Positions 8,769 to 19,010 of a stretch of DNA of 64,000 nucleotides are shown piece by piece (the first letter of the stretch is position 1; every line of letters starts with the position of its first letter). Position numbers and translations under genes: made by a program. This DNA is from Candidatus Bathyarchaeota archaeon. GTDB taxonomy: Archaea; Thermoproteota; Bathyarchaeia; Bathyarchaeales; Bathycorpusculaceae. Under the pieces are notes generated by a model. It made no database searches. It was not told the origin of the DNA and saw nothing but the letters and a program-made list of their open reading frames with translations. Where the stretch lies: positions 110,977-174,976 of the forward strand of contig JACAEK010000024.1 in the NCBI GenBank assembly GCA_013388895.1, read 5' to 3'.

Positions 8769-9815
8769 ATGGAAAGTAGAAAAGTACAAAAAGTCGGTTA
8801 CTCCACTCTGGCAATCTCACTACCAAGCAATTGGGTCAAAGAAAACGACCTAAAACGAGGAGACAACATATTTCTTATGTCAGAAAAAGACGGTTCACTG
8901 AAGCTGTTTACAAGCAAACTCGCCAAACGAGAGGAAGGAATCGAGGAGTACATTTGCAACTCTGACTTGTGCGATGAGCCAAAAATGTTAGAGCGCATAG
9001 TAGTTGGGAGCTACATTCTGGGGCGCGATGTTTTCTCAATAATATCGTCTGAAAGGGTCCGCCCCGAACACATCGAAGAAATAAGAGGAATAGTACCTAA
9101 GCTAATTGGACTAGGAATTGTAGAGGAAACTACCGACCGCATTGTGCTCCAATGCTCCATTGACCCTAGAAAATTCAATTTAGACATGCTATTACGAAGG
9201 CTTTCCATAATTTCTCTAACAATAGCAAAAGAAGCAATTCAAGCACTTGTGGATTCGGACGCTTCATTAGCGAAAGACGCCATAAAAAGAGAGGATGAAG
9301 CCGACGCCATGTGTCTACTTGCAATGAGACTGCTAGTTTCTGCACAAAGAAAAAGAGAAGTAGCTGAAGAGATAGGGCTGAAGGATCCCTTACACATTCT
9401 CTACTTTGGACTAATGCTGAGATATTTGGAGTTGGTTGCTGATTACGCTGAAGAGACAGCACGAAGAGTCATCGAGCTGTTGAAAAAATACAAAGAGAAG
9501 CTGCCTGAATGGGTAATAGAAAGAATAAACAACCTAAATGATTTAGCCCATGACCTAGTCATGAAATCTGTGGATTGCTTCTTCATCGGTGACATAAAAA
9601 TTGCAAATAGCCTTTTAGAAATGCTAACATTCGTTGAGCTCGAGAAAAACAAACTGATGCAGGAACTTCCTGAAATACCTCATCTGAGGCTGATACTTTG
9701 GAACATCTACAGAATGGCAGATAATGGTGCAAGCATTGCGCTGGTAGCAATAAACAATTCTCTTGAGAGAAAGTCAAAGATTTGCACGAAAGGCTGGTCG
9801 ACGGAGTTTAAATAG
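8769..9815 (+). CDS. PhoU-domain protein with N-terminal AbrB/SpoVT-like domain
   Basis: 348 residues. The first 50 (VQKVGYSTLAISLPSNWVKE) form a swapped-hairpin AbrB domain of the archaeal PhoU-family regulator type; the rest is helical and PhoU-like (EDEADAMCLLAMRLL, YLELVADYAEETARR, NDLAHDLVMKSVDCF). Such proteins are usually annotated as phosphate uptake regulators that bind DNA and metal. No phosphate transporter is next to it, so the signal it reads here is open. Start supported by GGAGAGG 9 bases upstream. Confidence 0.85.
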   Translation: MESRKVQKVGYSTLAISLPSNWVKENDLKRGDNIFLMSEKDGSLKLFTSKLAKREEGIEEYICNSDLCDEPKMLERIVVGSYILGRDVFSIISSERVRPEHIEEIRGIVPKLIGLGIVEETTDRIVLQCSIDPRKFNLDMLLRRLSIISLTIAKEAIQALVDSDASLAKDAIKREDEADAMCLLAMRLLVSAQRKREVAEEIGLKDPLHILYFGLMLRYLELVADYAEETARRVIELLKKYKEKLPEWVIERINNLNDLAHDLVMKSVDCFFIGDIKIANSLLEMLTFVELEKNKLMQELPEIPHLRLILWNIYRMADNGASIALVAINNSLERKSKICTKGWSTEFK

Positions 9816-9833
9816 AGATAGGAGAAAGGGTAG

Positions 9834-10034
9834 ATGGACTCTAAATTACGCTCTATAGTCAAAGCTGCCACATGGAGAATCATCGCTCTGTTTTTGTCAA
9901 TAATTATATCCTTTGCCATAATCGGCAGTTGGTCAGTATCCGTCGCAATTGGAGTAGCAACAAATCTTCTAAAGACCTTAGTCTATTATATCCATGAAAG
10001 ATTGTGGGAGAAAATCAACTGGGGAAGAAAATAA
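9834..10034 (+). CDS. DUF2061-like small membrane protein
   Basis: 66 residues: MDSKLRSIVKAATWRIIA, two hydrophobic helices around residues 14-50, and a conserved end (LVYYIHERLWEKINWG) typical of DUF2061. Function unknown in the family. It follows the PhoU-like gene by 18 bases and is preceded by AGGAGAAAGG, so probably cotranscribed. Confidence 0.85.
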   Translation: MDSKLRSIVKAATWRIIALFLSIIISFAIIGSWSVSVAIGVATNLLKTLVYYIHERLWEKINWGRK

Positions 10035-10065
10035 ATAATTCTCAACTTCTCGCGCACAATGCATA

Positions 10066-10081
10066 ATTCGAATATTTATAC
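10066..10081 (+). promoter_or_regulatory. Promoter of the ATP synthase operon
   Basis: CGAATATTTATAC at about 10069-10081 fits an archaeal BRE plus TATA box, about 80 bases before the subunit F start. Identified by eye only. Confidence 0.4.
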
Positions 10082-10160
10082 CCAGCTCAAAAACTTAGCA
10101 TAATGCTTAATTCTGCAATCACCCTAAAGCCATATAAGACATTCTTATGAAGGGGTTCAA

Positions 10161-10475
10161 ATGGAAATAGCCTTAGTGGCTGAGAAGGACACAGTAACTT
10201 GTTTTAAACTTGCTGGGCTAAAGCGTGTGTATTCCGTGAAGAATGCTGGAGAGGCTGAAAAACTTGTTAATGAACTTCTAAAAGAGTCTAATCTAGGTGT
10301 CATCCTCATCGCTGAACGATTCATCGATCAGATTCACGGCATGATGGACAAAATTGCCGAACGCAAGTATCCTCTGATTATTCCTATTCCAGGCATGCTG
10401 GCACCTGCAGCAGTGAAAACTGATTTCATAGTTGAGCTTATTAGACGAAAGACTGGAGTGGAAGTTAAGCTATGA
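10161..10475 (+). CDS. atpF: A-type ATP synthase subunit F
   Basis: 104 residues with a Rossmann-like core (LVAEKDTVTCFKLAGL, GVILIAERFIDQI, YPLIIPIPG) typical of the A/V-ATPase F subunit in the central stalk. First gene of a plus-strand run F-A-B-D-C. Length fits. A GGGG-type ribosome site precedes the ATG. Confidence 0.93.
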   Translation: MEIALVAEKDTVTCFKLAGLKRVYSVKNAGEAEKLVNELLKESNLGVILIAERFIDQIHGMMDKIAERKYPLIIPIPGMLAPAAVKTDFIVELIRRKTGVEVKL

Positions 10476-10508
10476 AAGACTCAAAGCATTATTTGATGGG
10501 GACCTGAC

Positions 10509-12293
10509 ATGTCAAAAGCAGGAACAATCTTTCGCGTCGCTGGTCCTTTCCTTCTCGCTAAAGGCATGATTGGGTCTCGAATGTACGAGCTCGTTACTAC
10601 CGGTGAGGCAGGCGTAATCGGAGAAATAATCCGTCTAGAAGGCGAAACAGCGGCAATACAGGCTTACGAGGAAACCGCTGGAATAAAACCTGGTGAAAAA
10701 GTTGTAGGAACAGGCAAACCTTTGTCCGTAGAGCTCGGCCCTGGATTGATGGGACAAATATATGACGGAATTCAACGACCACTAACAAGCCTCGAAAAAC
10801 TAGTCGGATCACGAATTCAAAGAGGCGTAATTCCACCAGCACTCGACCAAAAGAAAAAATGGCATTTTCAACCAGCTGCAAAGAAGGGAGCAAAAATCAT
10901 CGGTGGAGACACTATTGGCATAGTCCAAGAAACATCGCTTGTTAAACATAGCATTCTTGTTCCCCCACGGATTAATAATGGGACAGTTGAGAGAATAATT
11001 TCTGAGAACGAGGTTACAGTAACTGACCCGCTGGCTGAGATTCGGACTGAAGGCGGCTTAGAAGAGTTGCATTTGATGCATACTTGGCCCGTGCGTCGCC
11101 CTCGACCATACAAGTCAATGTTACCAACAGATGTTCCATTGCTTACTGGGCAACGGATAATTGACGCTTTCTTTCCATTAGCAAAAGGTGGAACCGCAAC
11201 GATACCGGGAGGGTTCGGAACTGGGAAGACTGTTATGTTGCAAACGCTTGCGCAATGGGCTGACGCCGACATAGTCATTCTTGTAGGTTGCGGTGAACGC
11301 GGAAATGAGATGGCTGACGTTGTTGAGAAACTGCCGCGATTGAAAGATTTTCGTTCTGGTCAACCATTAATGAACAGGACAATAATAATAGCCAACACTT
11401 CCGACATGCCAATAGCCGCAAGAGAAGCAAGCATTTACACTGCAATATCGCTCGCTGAGTATTACAGGGATATGGGTTATAATGTCGCGTTAATGGCTGA
11501 CTCGACATCAAGATGGGCAGAAGCCTTGCGTGAGATTTCAGGTCGACTGGAAGAAATGCCAGGCGAAGAAGGCTATCCAGCCTACCTCCCCTCTAGATTG
11601 GCAGATTTTTACTCTAGAGCGGGACGAGTTAAAACATTAGGAAGTGAAGAAAGAATCGGTTCTATCACGGCAATAGGAGCAGTTTCGCCAGCAGGCGGAG
11701 ATTTCTCAGAACCCGTAACTGGAGGGACTCTAAGAATAACTAAAGTGTTTTGGGCACTCGATTTCGCTTTAGCTCACCGAAGACACTTCCCCGCAATTAA
11801 CTGGTTTATGAGCTATTCGGAGTACATGCACACTCTTGAAATGTGGTATGAAACCATAGGCTCTAATTGGGTGAAATTGCGAGAAGAAGCCATGTCGCTA
11901 CTAAAAGAAGAAGAGGAATTGAGAGAAATAGCCTCACTGATGGGAGCAGAAATATTAGGCGATAAGCAGCGTTGTGTCTTTGAAGTGGCAAAAATGCTAA
12001 AAGAGTACTTCCTGCTGCAAAGTGCGTTGCACCCTATTGACATGAACTGCCCATTAAAGAAGACGTATCAGATGCTCCATTTGATATTGAAGTTTTATGA
12101 TAAGGCAAGGCAAGCATTGGAATCGGGAGTAACCCTAGCTGAAATACTTTCGCTTAATGTAAAAGAGGATTTGGCTCGAATGAAAATAATTCGACCAGAA
12201 GAATTTGACGAAACAAACTCGAAAATAAACAGAAGCCTAGATGAGCAATTCGACCAACTTGCTAAACAAAGCACTGGAGGCAAACCAGCATGA
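10509..12293 (+). CDS. atpA: A-type ATP synthase catalytic subunit A
   Basis: 594 residues, standard length. Walker A is GGFGTGKT (family usual GPFGSGKT), followed by the catalytic region [10 protein letters not shown] and the [17 protein letters not shown] signature. The non-homologous region typical of A subunits lies around residues 110-190. It hydrolyses or makes ATP at the A/B interface. No intein. Its stop overlaps the subunit B start by 4 bases. Confidence 0.97.
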   Translation: MSKAGTIFRVAGPFLLAKGMIGSRMYELVTTGEAGVIGEIIRLEGETAAIQAYEETAGIKPGEKVVGTGKPLSVELGPGLMGQIYDGIQRPLTSLEKLVGSRIQRGVIPPALDQKKKWHFQPAAKKGAKIIGGDTIGIVQETSLVKHSILVPPRINNGTVERIISENEVTVTDPLAEIRTEGGLEELHLMHTWPVRRPRPYKSMLPTDVPLLTGQRIIDAFFPLAKGGTATIPGGFGTGKTVMLQTLAQWADADIVILVGCGERGNEMADVVEKLPRLKDFRSGQPLMNRTIIIANTSDMPIAAREASIYTAISLAEYYRDMGYNVALMADSTSRWAEALREISGRLEEMPGEEGYPAYLPSRLADFYSRAGRVKTLGSEERIGSITAIGAVSPAGGDFSEPVTGGTLRITKVFWALDFALAHRRHFPAINWFMSYSEYMHTLEMWYETIGSNWVKLREEAMSLLKEEEELREIASLMGAEILGDKQRCVFEVAKMLKEYFLLQSALHPIDMNCPLKKTYQMLHLILKFYDKARQALESGVTLAEILSLNVKEDLARMKIIRPEEFDETNSKINRSLDEQFDQLAKQSTGGKPA

Positions 12294-13714
12294 CACAGCT
12301 CAGTCAAAGTGGGCGCAGATTCTTTACAGTAAGAGAAATTTCTGGTCCATTGCTCTTAGTTGAAACGGTAAGCGGAGTCGGCTTTGGAGAACTTGTGGAA
12401 GTGCTCACCCCAAATAACGAGGAAAGAACTGGTCAAGTAATCGATGTCAGCGAAACAGTCACGATAATTCAAGTATTTGAAGGAACATCAGACCTAGACG
12501 TCAAAAAGACGTCTGTTCGATTCACAGGTGAAACTATCAAACTCCCAGTTTCAATGGATATGCTAGGGCGCATTTTCAAGGGAGGGGGCAAACTTGCAGA
12601 CGGTGGACCAGAAATAATCCCGGAAGACTATTGGGATATTCACGGAGCGCCTATAAATCCATATTCAAGAGCGCATCCAACCGAATTCATTCAGACTGGA
12701 ATTTCAGTGATCGACTGCATGAATCCGCTGGTTAGAGGTCAGAAGCTTCCGCTTTTCTCTGGGACAGGCTTGCCGCATAAGCTTTTGGCGTCTCAGATTG
12801 TGAAACAGGCGGAAGTGAAGGGAGAGCAAGAGGCTTTCACTATAGTTTTCGCTGCTATGGGCGTAACTGCAGATGAGGCTAGATTTTTCAAAGAAGACTT
12901 TACAAAAATGGGAGTGCTCAGTCGTGTAGTGATGTTTGTCAATCTCGCAGAGGACCCCGCAATCGAGAGAATTATAACTCCTAGAATGGCACTCACGGCT
13001 GCTGAGTACCTCGCTTTCGAACAGGACATGCAGGTACTTGCAATTCTAATTGACATGACAAACTACTGCGAAGCCCTTCGCGAAATCTCTGCTGCGCGTG
13101 TGGAAATTCCTGGCAGACGAGGTTATCCTGGTTACATGTACACGGATTTAGCTAGCATTTACGAGAGGGCAGGACGAATTCATGGAAAGAAAGGAACAGT
13201 TACGCAGATGCCTATCCTAACAATGCCTGACGACGACATAACCCACCCAATTCCAGATTTGACAGGCTACATAACGGAAGGTCAAATAATCTTGGATAGG
13301 GGCATGTACAAAAGAGGATTATATCCGCCTATAGACCCATTGCCATCTCTTTCTCGGTTGATGGATAAGGGAATTGGTACAGGCAAGACAAGAGAAGACC
13401 ATAAGCAGTTGTCAGACCAGCTTTACTACGCTTATGCTGAGGGAAAGCTTCTTCGAGAAACGGCTCTAGTTTCGGGAGAAGCAGCTCTAACCAGTGTTGA
13501 TAAGCTTTACTTGCAATTCATTGACAGGTTTGAAGCAGAATTCATAAGCCAAAACGTCGACGAAGACCGAGACATAGAGGAAACACTGGACTTAGGTTGG
13601 GAACTCTTGTCGATACTTCCCGAGTCAGAGTTTGCAAGAATCGACCCGGACATAATCAAAAAGTATCACCCTCAGTACAGACAAAGGAGCCTTGACAACA
13701 GCCATGTCAGTTGA
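12290..13714 (+). CDS. atpB: A-type ATP synthase regulatory subunit B
   Basis: 474 residues with the B-subunit signature ([22 protein letters not shown] is present in parts) and no Walker A, as expected for the non-catalytic nucleotide-binding subunit. [15 protein letters not shown] replaces the P-loop region. ATGA overlap with subunit A; the subunit D gene starts inside its 3' end. Confidence 0.97.
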   Translation: MTQLSQSGRRFFTVREISGPLLLVETVSGVGFGELVEVLTPNNEERTGQVIDVSETVTIIQVFEGTSDLDVKKTSVRFTGETIKLPVSMDMLGRIFKGGGKLADGGPEIIPEDYWDIHGAPINPYSRAHPTEFIQTGISVIDCMNPLVRGQKLPLFSGTGLPHKLLASQIVKQAEVKGEQEAFTIVFAAMGVTADEARFFKEDFTKMGVLSRVVMFVNLAEDPAIERIITPRMALTAAEYLAFEQDMQVLAILIDMTNYCEALREISAARVEIPGRRGYPGYMYTDLASIYERAGRIHGKKGTVTQMPILTMPDDDITHPIPDLTGYITEGQIILDRGMYKRGLYPPIDPLPSLSRLMDKGIGTGKTREDHKQLSDQLYYAYAEGKLLRETALVSGEAALTSVDKLYLQFIDRFEAEFISQNVDEDRDIEETLDLGWELLSILPESEFARIDPDIIKKYHPQYRQRSLDNSHVS

Positions 13715-14372
13715 CTTAACAGCAGTACATCCAACACGTTTAGAGCTTTTAAGACTGAAACGACGAAGAGGAATTGCTCAGGGAATTGTTGACATCCTCA
13801 AAAAAGACTATGACACTTTGGTGATGGCGCTTTTTGACCTTGTGAGACAAGTACCATCTCTTCGAAGCAAAATGCGAGATACTTTAGCTGAAGCCTATAC
13901 TTCGTTTATTGAAGCACAAATGATTGTTGGCTCAAGAATGATTGAGGAGGTTTCATTGGTTTGCGAACCAGTCGATTTGGACATTGAATCGAGTGTTGGA
14001 AAGAAGGTTTTGGGGTTAGAGCTTCCCGTCTTGCAGTTTACTGAGAAAACAGTGACTCACAATCCCCGCTTCAACATATTAGATACTCCAGCCAAATTAG
14101 ATGAGTCCAATCAGAAAATCGTGGAGGCATTAGACTATATCATTAAACTTGCTGAAGCAGAGGCATCTATGAAAGAAATCTTAGATGTGATGTCTGTTAA
14201 AAAAAGGCAAATAAACAGAATCCAGTACAAAGTCTTGCCCCAACTTGATGCTTCCATCAGATATGTGGAACTGATTCTGGAAGAAACAGAGCGACAAGAC
14301 GCTATAAGAGTGAGGGTGCTTCAAAGAAAACGAAAAGAACGCGCACAAAAAACTGTTCAGATATCAGCCTAG
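13704..14372 (+). CDS. atpD: A-type ATP synthase subunit D
   Basis: Central-stalk coiled-coil subunit: [18 protein letters not shown] at the N-terminus and a second long helix near the C-terminus ([19 protein letters not shown]). I prefer the ATG at 13704; a TTG at 13692 is in frame, but only 2 bases follow the AAAGGAG site there, against 14 for the ATG. Neither spacing is ideal. It overlaps the 3' end of subunit B. Confidence 0.93.
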   Translation: MSVDLTAVHPTRLELLRLKRRRGIAQGIVDILKKDYDTLVMALFDLVRQVPSLRSKMRDTLAEAYTSFIEAQMIVGSRMIEEVSLVCEPVDLDIESSVGKKVLGLELPVLQFTEKTVTHNPRFNILDTPAKLDESNQKIVEALDYIIKLAEAEASMKEILDVMSVKKRQINRIQYKVLPQLDASIRYVELILEETERQDAIRVRVLQRKRKERAQKTVQISA

Positions 14373-14394
14373 AAGAAGTGTGGAGCTTTTCGAA

Positions 14395-15483
14395 ATGAGT
14401 GCATGGAAATACAAACGCATAACGTCTAAGGTTATAGTTGCCAAAATGAAACTTATTGACATCAAAGATTTGGCAGGCATGGTTAGAGGAAGTTTTGACC
14501 AAGTTCATTCAATGCTAATGAATACGCCTTATCAACAGGATATTTCGAAGATACCTCCAGAACAGCTCAGTTCAGGTACTCTCGAAAGTGTATTGTCTAG
14601 GAACTTTGCAAGAACTTTTAATGAAATTATGGATTCCTCTCCTAAAGACATTCGCCGTCTGCTTTCTACAGTTCAGATGAAGTTCGAGGCAAACGCTGTG
14701 AAGGCTATGCTTAGAGCCAAGAAGGCTGACTTAGGCGTTGATGACACCATGAGATATATCACGCCAGTAGGACGAATAGGTGAAGGTGAATGCAGAGAAC
14801 TATTGAGCAAATCAGCAAACACTGAAGACCTGATTAAAGCCCTTTCAGATATGTACGAATACGGAGCAATACTTAAAGAAAAATCAACTGCCTACAAGGA
14901 AACTGGTGACTTGCTAATGCTTGAGACCGCATTAGACAAGCATGCTTATTATAAAATTTGGAAGGCAAGCGGAAAACTCGGAGGACTCGACAAAAGAATT
15001 GCAAGAACTGTTCTAGAGATAGAAATTGACTCGATAAACATTAGGGTTATCTTGAGATGTAAGGCGTTAGGAATTAGCGAAAATCAAATAAAGAACTATA
15101 TTATCCCCGTGTCCGAATTTTTCAACGAAAAAGTTTTTGAAGACTCCATAAAAGCAGTTGATATCAAATCTTCTATCGAGACCATGCATGTTGCAGCTAG
15201 ACAACGTATGGCAAAAGATCATCGATACATGCTAAACGACATCCTTAAAGAATATGAACATTCTCTATCACTTTCTCAATTAGAAACAGTTCTAGACCAC
15301 AGCTTGCTTAAAACCAATTTAAGAATGCTGAAAAGGTACACCCCTTTCTTTAACATAGGCTTGATTTTGGCTTTCTTAAACTTGAAATGGTTTGAAATCA
15401 GAAATCTAAGAACTATTATTAAGGGAACTGAAAGCAAAATTTCTTCCAGCAGAATAAAAAGGCTGCTCATAATTCCTGACTAG
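14395..15483 (+). CDS. atpC: A-type ATP synthase subunit C (d/AC39-like)
   Basis: About 362 residues of the family that joins the central stalk to the membrane ring. WKYKRITSKVIVAKMKLID matches the family N-terminus (YAYxNARVRAMKSxLL), favouring the ATG at 14395 with GGAG 9 bases upstream over a GTG at 14380. Conserved late signatures include EIEIDSINIRVILRCKALG and FLNLKWFEIRNLRTIIKG. Last gene of the plus-strand run before two minus-strand ATPase genes. Confidence 0.9.
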   Translation: MSAWKYKRITSKVIVAKMKLIDIKDLAGMVRGSFDQVHSMLMNTPYQQDISKIPPEQLSSGTLESVLSRNFARTFNEIMDSSPKDIRRLLSTVQMKFEANAVKAMLRAKKADLGVDDTMRYITPVGRIGEGECRELLSKSANTEDLIKALSDMYEYGAILKEKSTAYKETGDLLMLETALDKHAYYKIWKASGKLGGLDKRIARTVLEIEIDSINIRVILRCKALGISENQIKNYIIPVSEFFNEKVFEDSIKAVDIKSSIETMHVAARQRMAKDHRYMLNDILKEYEHSLSLSQLETVLDHSLLKTNLRMLKRYTPFFNIGLILAFLNLKWFEIRNLRTIIKGTESKISSSRIKRLLIIPD

Positions 15484-15491
15484 GTATTCGC

Positions 15492-16007
15492 TTAAGACTT
15501 CTTTTGACGAGTTTGCACCCATTCCTTGATAGCCAGGCTTTTCTCAGCCACATTTAGAGATTTCAGATCAAAAATGGATGGAGGAAGCTTTCTATGTGCA
15601 ATTTCGCGTGATTGCTTTTGGATCTTATCGTAAATGTTGTTCACGGCTCTGAAGCTTTTCCTAATTAAAGATGAGGCGCCTTCCTTTGCAGTATCAGCTT
15701 TGAAATGCAAGGAATAAGCCATCTCTTGCTTGCTTTCACCATGTAATTGTTTTAGGACGTTCTCTCGTTTCAACTTCTTGTTGATTCCATTTAGTTCTCT
15801 CTTAATTTGGAATTTTGTCTGTCTGTCTTTTGCAAACCTCAATTTTTCCTTCAGTTTGTTCGCTTCTTTTCGCAGCCTGATTGACTCAGCAAGGTGTGGG
15901 CAATTTTCAAAAAAGACCTTGGACTCAGTTGTTTCTGTCATTGGCTTCTCAAGTTTGTTTTTCATTAATTCTCTATAGTAGTGATAATAGTCTGTCTTTT
16001 CTTTCAT
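15492..16007 (-). CDS. Hypothetical basic coiled-coil protein inside the ATPase cluster
   Basis: 171 residues, not recognised. It is Lys/Arg-rich with a predicted coiled coil around residues 40-95 (LRKEANKLKEKLRFAKD and following). No Cys motif and no membrane segment. It lies convergent to subunit C and 32 bases downstream of subunit K on the same strand. Position suggests a link to the ATPase, but adjacency is the only evidence. Confidence 0.6.
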   Translation of the reverse strand: MKEKTDYYHYYRELMKNKLEKPMTETTESKVFFENCPHLAESIRLRKEANKLKEKLRFAKDRQTKFQIKRELNGINKKLKRENVLKQLHGESKQEMAYSLHFKADTAKEGASSLIRKSFRAVNNIYDKIQKQSREIAHRKLPPSIFDLKSLNVAEKSLAIKEWVQTRQKKS

Positions 16008-16039
16008 GGTTTACGCGTCCAATGACCAAATTGCATTAT

Positions 16040-16486
16040 TTATATCTGGCCAATAAGCATGAACGCTATTAACAGACCGTAGATCGCAAGGGCTTCTGAG
16101 AGAACTACGCCTATAACATTTGATGAGAATGTTTCAGGTTTTTCAGCTGTTGCGCCGATGAGTGAAGTTCCACAGTAGCTGATCCCAGCTCCGGCAGCAA
16201 CTGTTGCGACAGCTATAACTATGCCGGATATGAGCGCCTTATTTGCCGCTTCCATTGTCGTGATGGCAGACAACTTTGACAAAAGCATAAAGGCGATGAG
16301 CAAACCGTAAATCGCCAATGCCTCACCCAATACCACTGTGATGATCAGTCTGCTTAGTAATTCAGGTTTTTCTGTTCCTACTCCAGCCATAGAGGTTCCG
16401 CAGATTATGATTGTAATGGCAGCTGAGATTATTGGGACTCCTATAGCCAGAGCTATGCCAATCAAACTGGTGAGTCCGGGATCCAT
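16040..16486 (-). CDS. atpK: A-type ATP synthase rotor subunit K (double hairpin)
   Basis: 148 residues made of two similar two-helix hairpins, four membrane helices in all. Each second helix keeps the ion-binding Glu in the motif EALAIYG (Glu55 and Glu131), so both halves should carry an ion. The residue after each Glu is Ala, not the Ser/Thr common in Na+-binding rings, which hints at protons but does not prove it. GGAGG lies 10 bases before the ATG. Confidence 0.93.
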   Translation of the reverse strand: MDPGLTSLIGIALAIGVPIISAAITIIICGTSMAGVGTEKPELLSRLIITVVLGEALAIYGLLIAFMLLSKLSAITTMEAANKALISGIVIAVATVAAGAGISYCGTSLIGATAEKPETFSSNVIGVVLSEALAIYGLLIAFMLIGQI

Positions 16487-16510
16487 GTTTGGATTGCCTC
16501 CATATTTCTA

Positions 16511-17887
16511 CTAAGTGAATTTGAAGGGTTTAAAAACTATTCCCTCTCCAGTGTGGAACTTTGAAAACCATTCAACCCAGTGAAGACGAAGCGTATGTAC
16601 GAATACAACAAGTCCTTCAATAATCATTACCAAAATTGTTCCTACAGCTATAATAGGAATGCTTGAAAGTGGGAAGTAACCGTGTTCTACGCCACCAAGC
16701 ACCAAAAATAGATAGTTCATAGCACTGTGAATAAGCCCTAATGCCATTAATCGGCTATAAGACATTGTGTGACTCAAAGTTTCAGCGAAAACCTCCACGC
16801 TGAAGCCTATGCCGCCCATGAAGCCTTCCTCCAACCCAGTAAACACCATGATGAGCAGTAATGGCACGATAATAAGCCCTGCCAGCATGAAAATGCCCTC
16901 TGCAAACCATTTAGAAATGTTCGATATGCCGCCCCAGTATGTCCACATGAGTAAACCACCTAGGAGTAGCCATAACCAGCAAATTGGTACTGGAGCCAGT
17001 TTATAGTGTCTATGTCTTATTTCGTTTGCAAACTTTAGAATCAAACCCAGACTAAGATGAACTACTCCCACAAGTATGGCTAGTTTCAGCATTTTCATCG
17101 GCTCTAATGTAGGTTCAAAACCTCCTATTTCAAATGGTCCAATTCTTCCTAAGGAGATTGGATGAATGACGCCTGAGGGTCCGAAAAACTCTCCAAAAAC
17201 GAATCCAAAAAAGATGGCAGAAATGCCTAGAAATATGAACATCTCGGAGCTAATAAAGAGGTACCGTATTATGTCTCCAGTTTTTTCCACTTCGACTCTT
17301 CTTCTGAAGAGGGTCAGTATGAGCCCAAATATCACAAAAAGAGCGCCCTGTCCTACGTCTGCGAACATTATGCCAAAAAGTATTGGAAAAGTCACAGCCA
17401 AAATGTGAACAGGATTAACTTCTCCAACAGAAGGATGCCCAAACGAATAAACCAGCTTCTCAAAAGCCGTCAGATAGCGTGGAAGAGGAGCAGGCACGAT
17501 TGGAACTTTTTCATCCGGAGAAGGTGACTCAACTGAAGTCACACAGTTTCCATCTGTTGCCTTCTTTATCCTTTCTATGGATTCTTCGACATGTTCCTCC
17601 GGCACCCAAGCCTCAAGATAAACTGTTTTAGCAGTTCTGGCCAATTTTTGTTCTGCTTGGGCTATCTGTTTTTCTCTTTCGATGATTTCCTCTGAAGCGG
17701 AGAGGTCTTTCCGAGTTTCTTCCGGTTTGGTTTCGGCTTCTGTTGAAACAGAATAGGGAGTCAAGACTCCTTCCCAGTCGCTTAGTTTCTCACGCATATC
17801 GATAAGTTCGACTAAACCAGATTCGCCTAGCGTTTGCATAATAGCATTAATGTGCTCATCAAAGGCAACGACTCTTAGCTTTCGCAT
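16511..17887 (-). CDS. atpI: A-type ATP synthase subunit I (a subunit), shortened cytoplasmic part
   Basis: 458 residues; the family usually has about 620-700. The membrane half is complete, with the essential Arg in TLRLHWVEW (about residue 434), NPVHILAVTFPILFGIMFADVG and the YSRLMALGL helix. The cytoplasmic half is short: a start lobe (MRKLRVVAFDEHINAIM), a brief coiled coil around residues 60-90, then the returning lobe (KTVYLEAWVPEEHVEESI). The distal lobe and most of the long coiled coil are missing. An in-frame stop lies just upstream of the ATG, so this is not a start-site error. Confidence 0.92.
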   Translation of the reverse strand: MRKLRVVAFDEHINAIMQTLGESGLVELIDMREKLSDWEGVLTPYSVSTEAETKPEETRKDLSASEEIIEREKQIAQAEQKLARTAKTVYLEAWVPEEHVEESIERIKKATDGNCVTSVESPSPDEKVPIVPAPLPRYLTAFEKLVYSFGHPSVGEVNPVHILAVTFPILFGIMFADVGQGALFVIFGLILTLFRRRVEVEKTGDIIRYLFISSEMFIFLGISAIFFGFVFGEFFGPSGVIHPISLGRIGPFEIGGFEPTLEPMKMLKLAILVGVVHLSLGLILKFANEIRHRHYKLAPVPICWLWLLLGGLLMWTYWGGISNISKWFAEGIFMLAGLIIVPLLLIMVFTGLEEGFMGGIGFSVEVFAETLSHTMSYSRLMALGLIHSAMNYLFLVLGGVEHGYFPLSSIPIIAVGTILVMIIEGLVVFVHTLRLHWVEWFSKFHTGEGIVFKPFKFT

Positions 17888-18030
17888 ATTTACCCTCAGG
17901 AGTCACGTTTGGAATATTAATCGACTGGCAAATAAAGATTTTACTTAATCCTTTTTCGACAACAGTTGACGCGGATGGCACAAGATTCTTTAAACCCTTC
18001 ATCCAAATCTAGACATGGCTTGGTGTCCGC

Positions 18031-18360
18031 GTGCAGAGAACTCTTAAAGCAATTGCAGATGCAGAAAAAGAAGCTAAAAAAATAGTGGAAACCGCCAAAA
18101 TTCGAGCTGAAGAGATTCAAAAGGAAGTCAGAGAGAAAACTGAGAAAGTCTATGAAGAAACTTACCAGCAAACTCTCAATGAAGCAAAAAAGAAATTCGA
18201 AGATGAAGAGAGAAGAGCTCATAGTGGCTCAGAACGTGAAGCTCAAACTATTCTTCTAGAGGCAGAAAGGCAGAAAAAAGAGATTCTAACAAAAAAGGAA
18301 AACAACTTTGATGAGACTGTTGCAGCTGCTTTAGATGAAATTCTAACTTGGGACAGATGA
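18031..18360 (+). CDS. atpH: A-type ATP synthase peripheral-stalk subunit H (G-like)
   Basis: 109 residues, almost entirely one Glu/Lys/Ala-rich coiled coil (AIADAEKEAKKIVETA). It pairs with subunit E to form the peripheral stalk. Start is a GTG; an in-frame stop at 18010 excludes anything longer. No clear ribosome site is seen. Divergent from subunit I, 4 bases before subunit E. Confidence 0.88.
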   Translation: MQRTLKAIADAEKEAKKIVETAKIRAEEIQKEVREKTEKVYEETYQQTLNEAKKKFEDEERRAHSGSEREAQTILLEAERQKKEILTKKENNFDETVAAALDEILTWDR

Positions 18361-18364
18361 GATT

Positions 18365-18994
18365 ATGGAACCAGAAGCACAGAACATGATTGATCGCATT
18401 TTCAAAGGAGCACAGGAAAGTGCTGAGTCAATTGTTGATCAGGCACGTAAGTCGGCTGAGATTATTTTAGAGAGGCAGCGAGAGTTGGCTCGACAAAAAG
18501 CTATGGAAGAAGTCCACTCAATGCTCAAGATTCATGAAAATAGGATAAAGTCTATCAGAGAAACTGTTTTTGCAGAGGCTAGGAGAAAGGCAGACTGGAT
18601 GATTCTATCTGAGAAAAACAACGCAATTGCCAGCGTCCTTGAAAAAGTGGAAAAGAAACTTGAGTCATTTGCTCAATCAAAGGAGTATGTTCCGATTCTG
18701 GAAGGTCTCATCGTGAACGCGGGAGTTGCCTTGGGTGGTGGAAAGCTACAAGTTCAGTTAAATGAGAGAGATTCATCCCTACCATTGAGCCTCAATACCT
18801 TGGCGAAAACTATCACTGAAAAAACTGGAACAAAAACGCAGCTTGAAATTTCCAAAGAGAAGATTGAAGCTGTTGGGGGTGCGATTGTCAAAAGAATTGA
18901 TGGCAAGATTCTTGTCGACAACACTTTCGAAGCCATAATCAAACGTAGTGAAAAGAACTTACGATTAAAAATTGCAGAAATCTTGTTCAAATAA
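18365..18994 (+). CDS. atpE: A-type ATP synthase peripheral-stalk subunit E
   Basis: 209 residues: an N-terminal helical half (MIDRIFKGAQESAESIVDQA) and a globular C-terminal half with GGAIVKRIDGKILVDNTFEA, the E-subunit signature. It caps the peripheral stalk on the A/B head. The ATG follows the H stop by 4 bases, preceded by GATGAGAT. Confidence 0.93.
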   Translation: MEPEAQNMIDRIFKGAQESAESIVDQARKSAEIILERQRELARQKAMEEVHSMLKIHENRIKSIRETVFAEARRKADWMILSEKNNAIASVLEKVEKKLESFAQSKEYVPILEGLIVNAGVALGGGKLQVQLNERDSSLPLSLNTLAKTITEKTGTKTQLEISKEKIEAVGGAIVKRIDGKILVDNTFEAIIKRSEKNLRLKIAEILFK

Positions 18995-19010
18995 GTTGTT
19001 CATATAAAGG

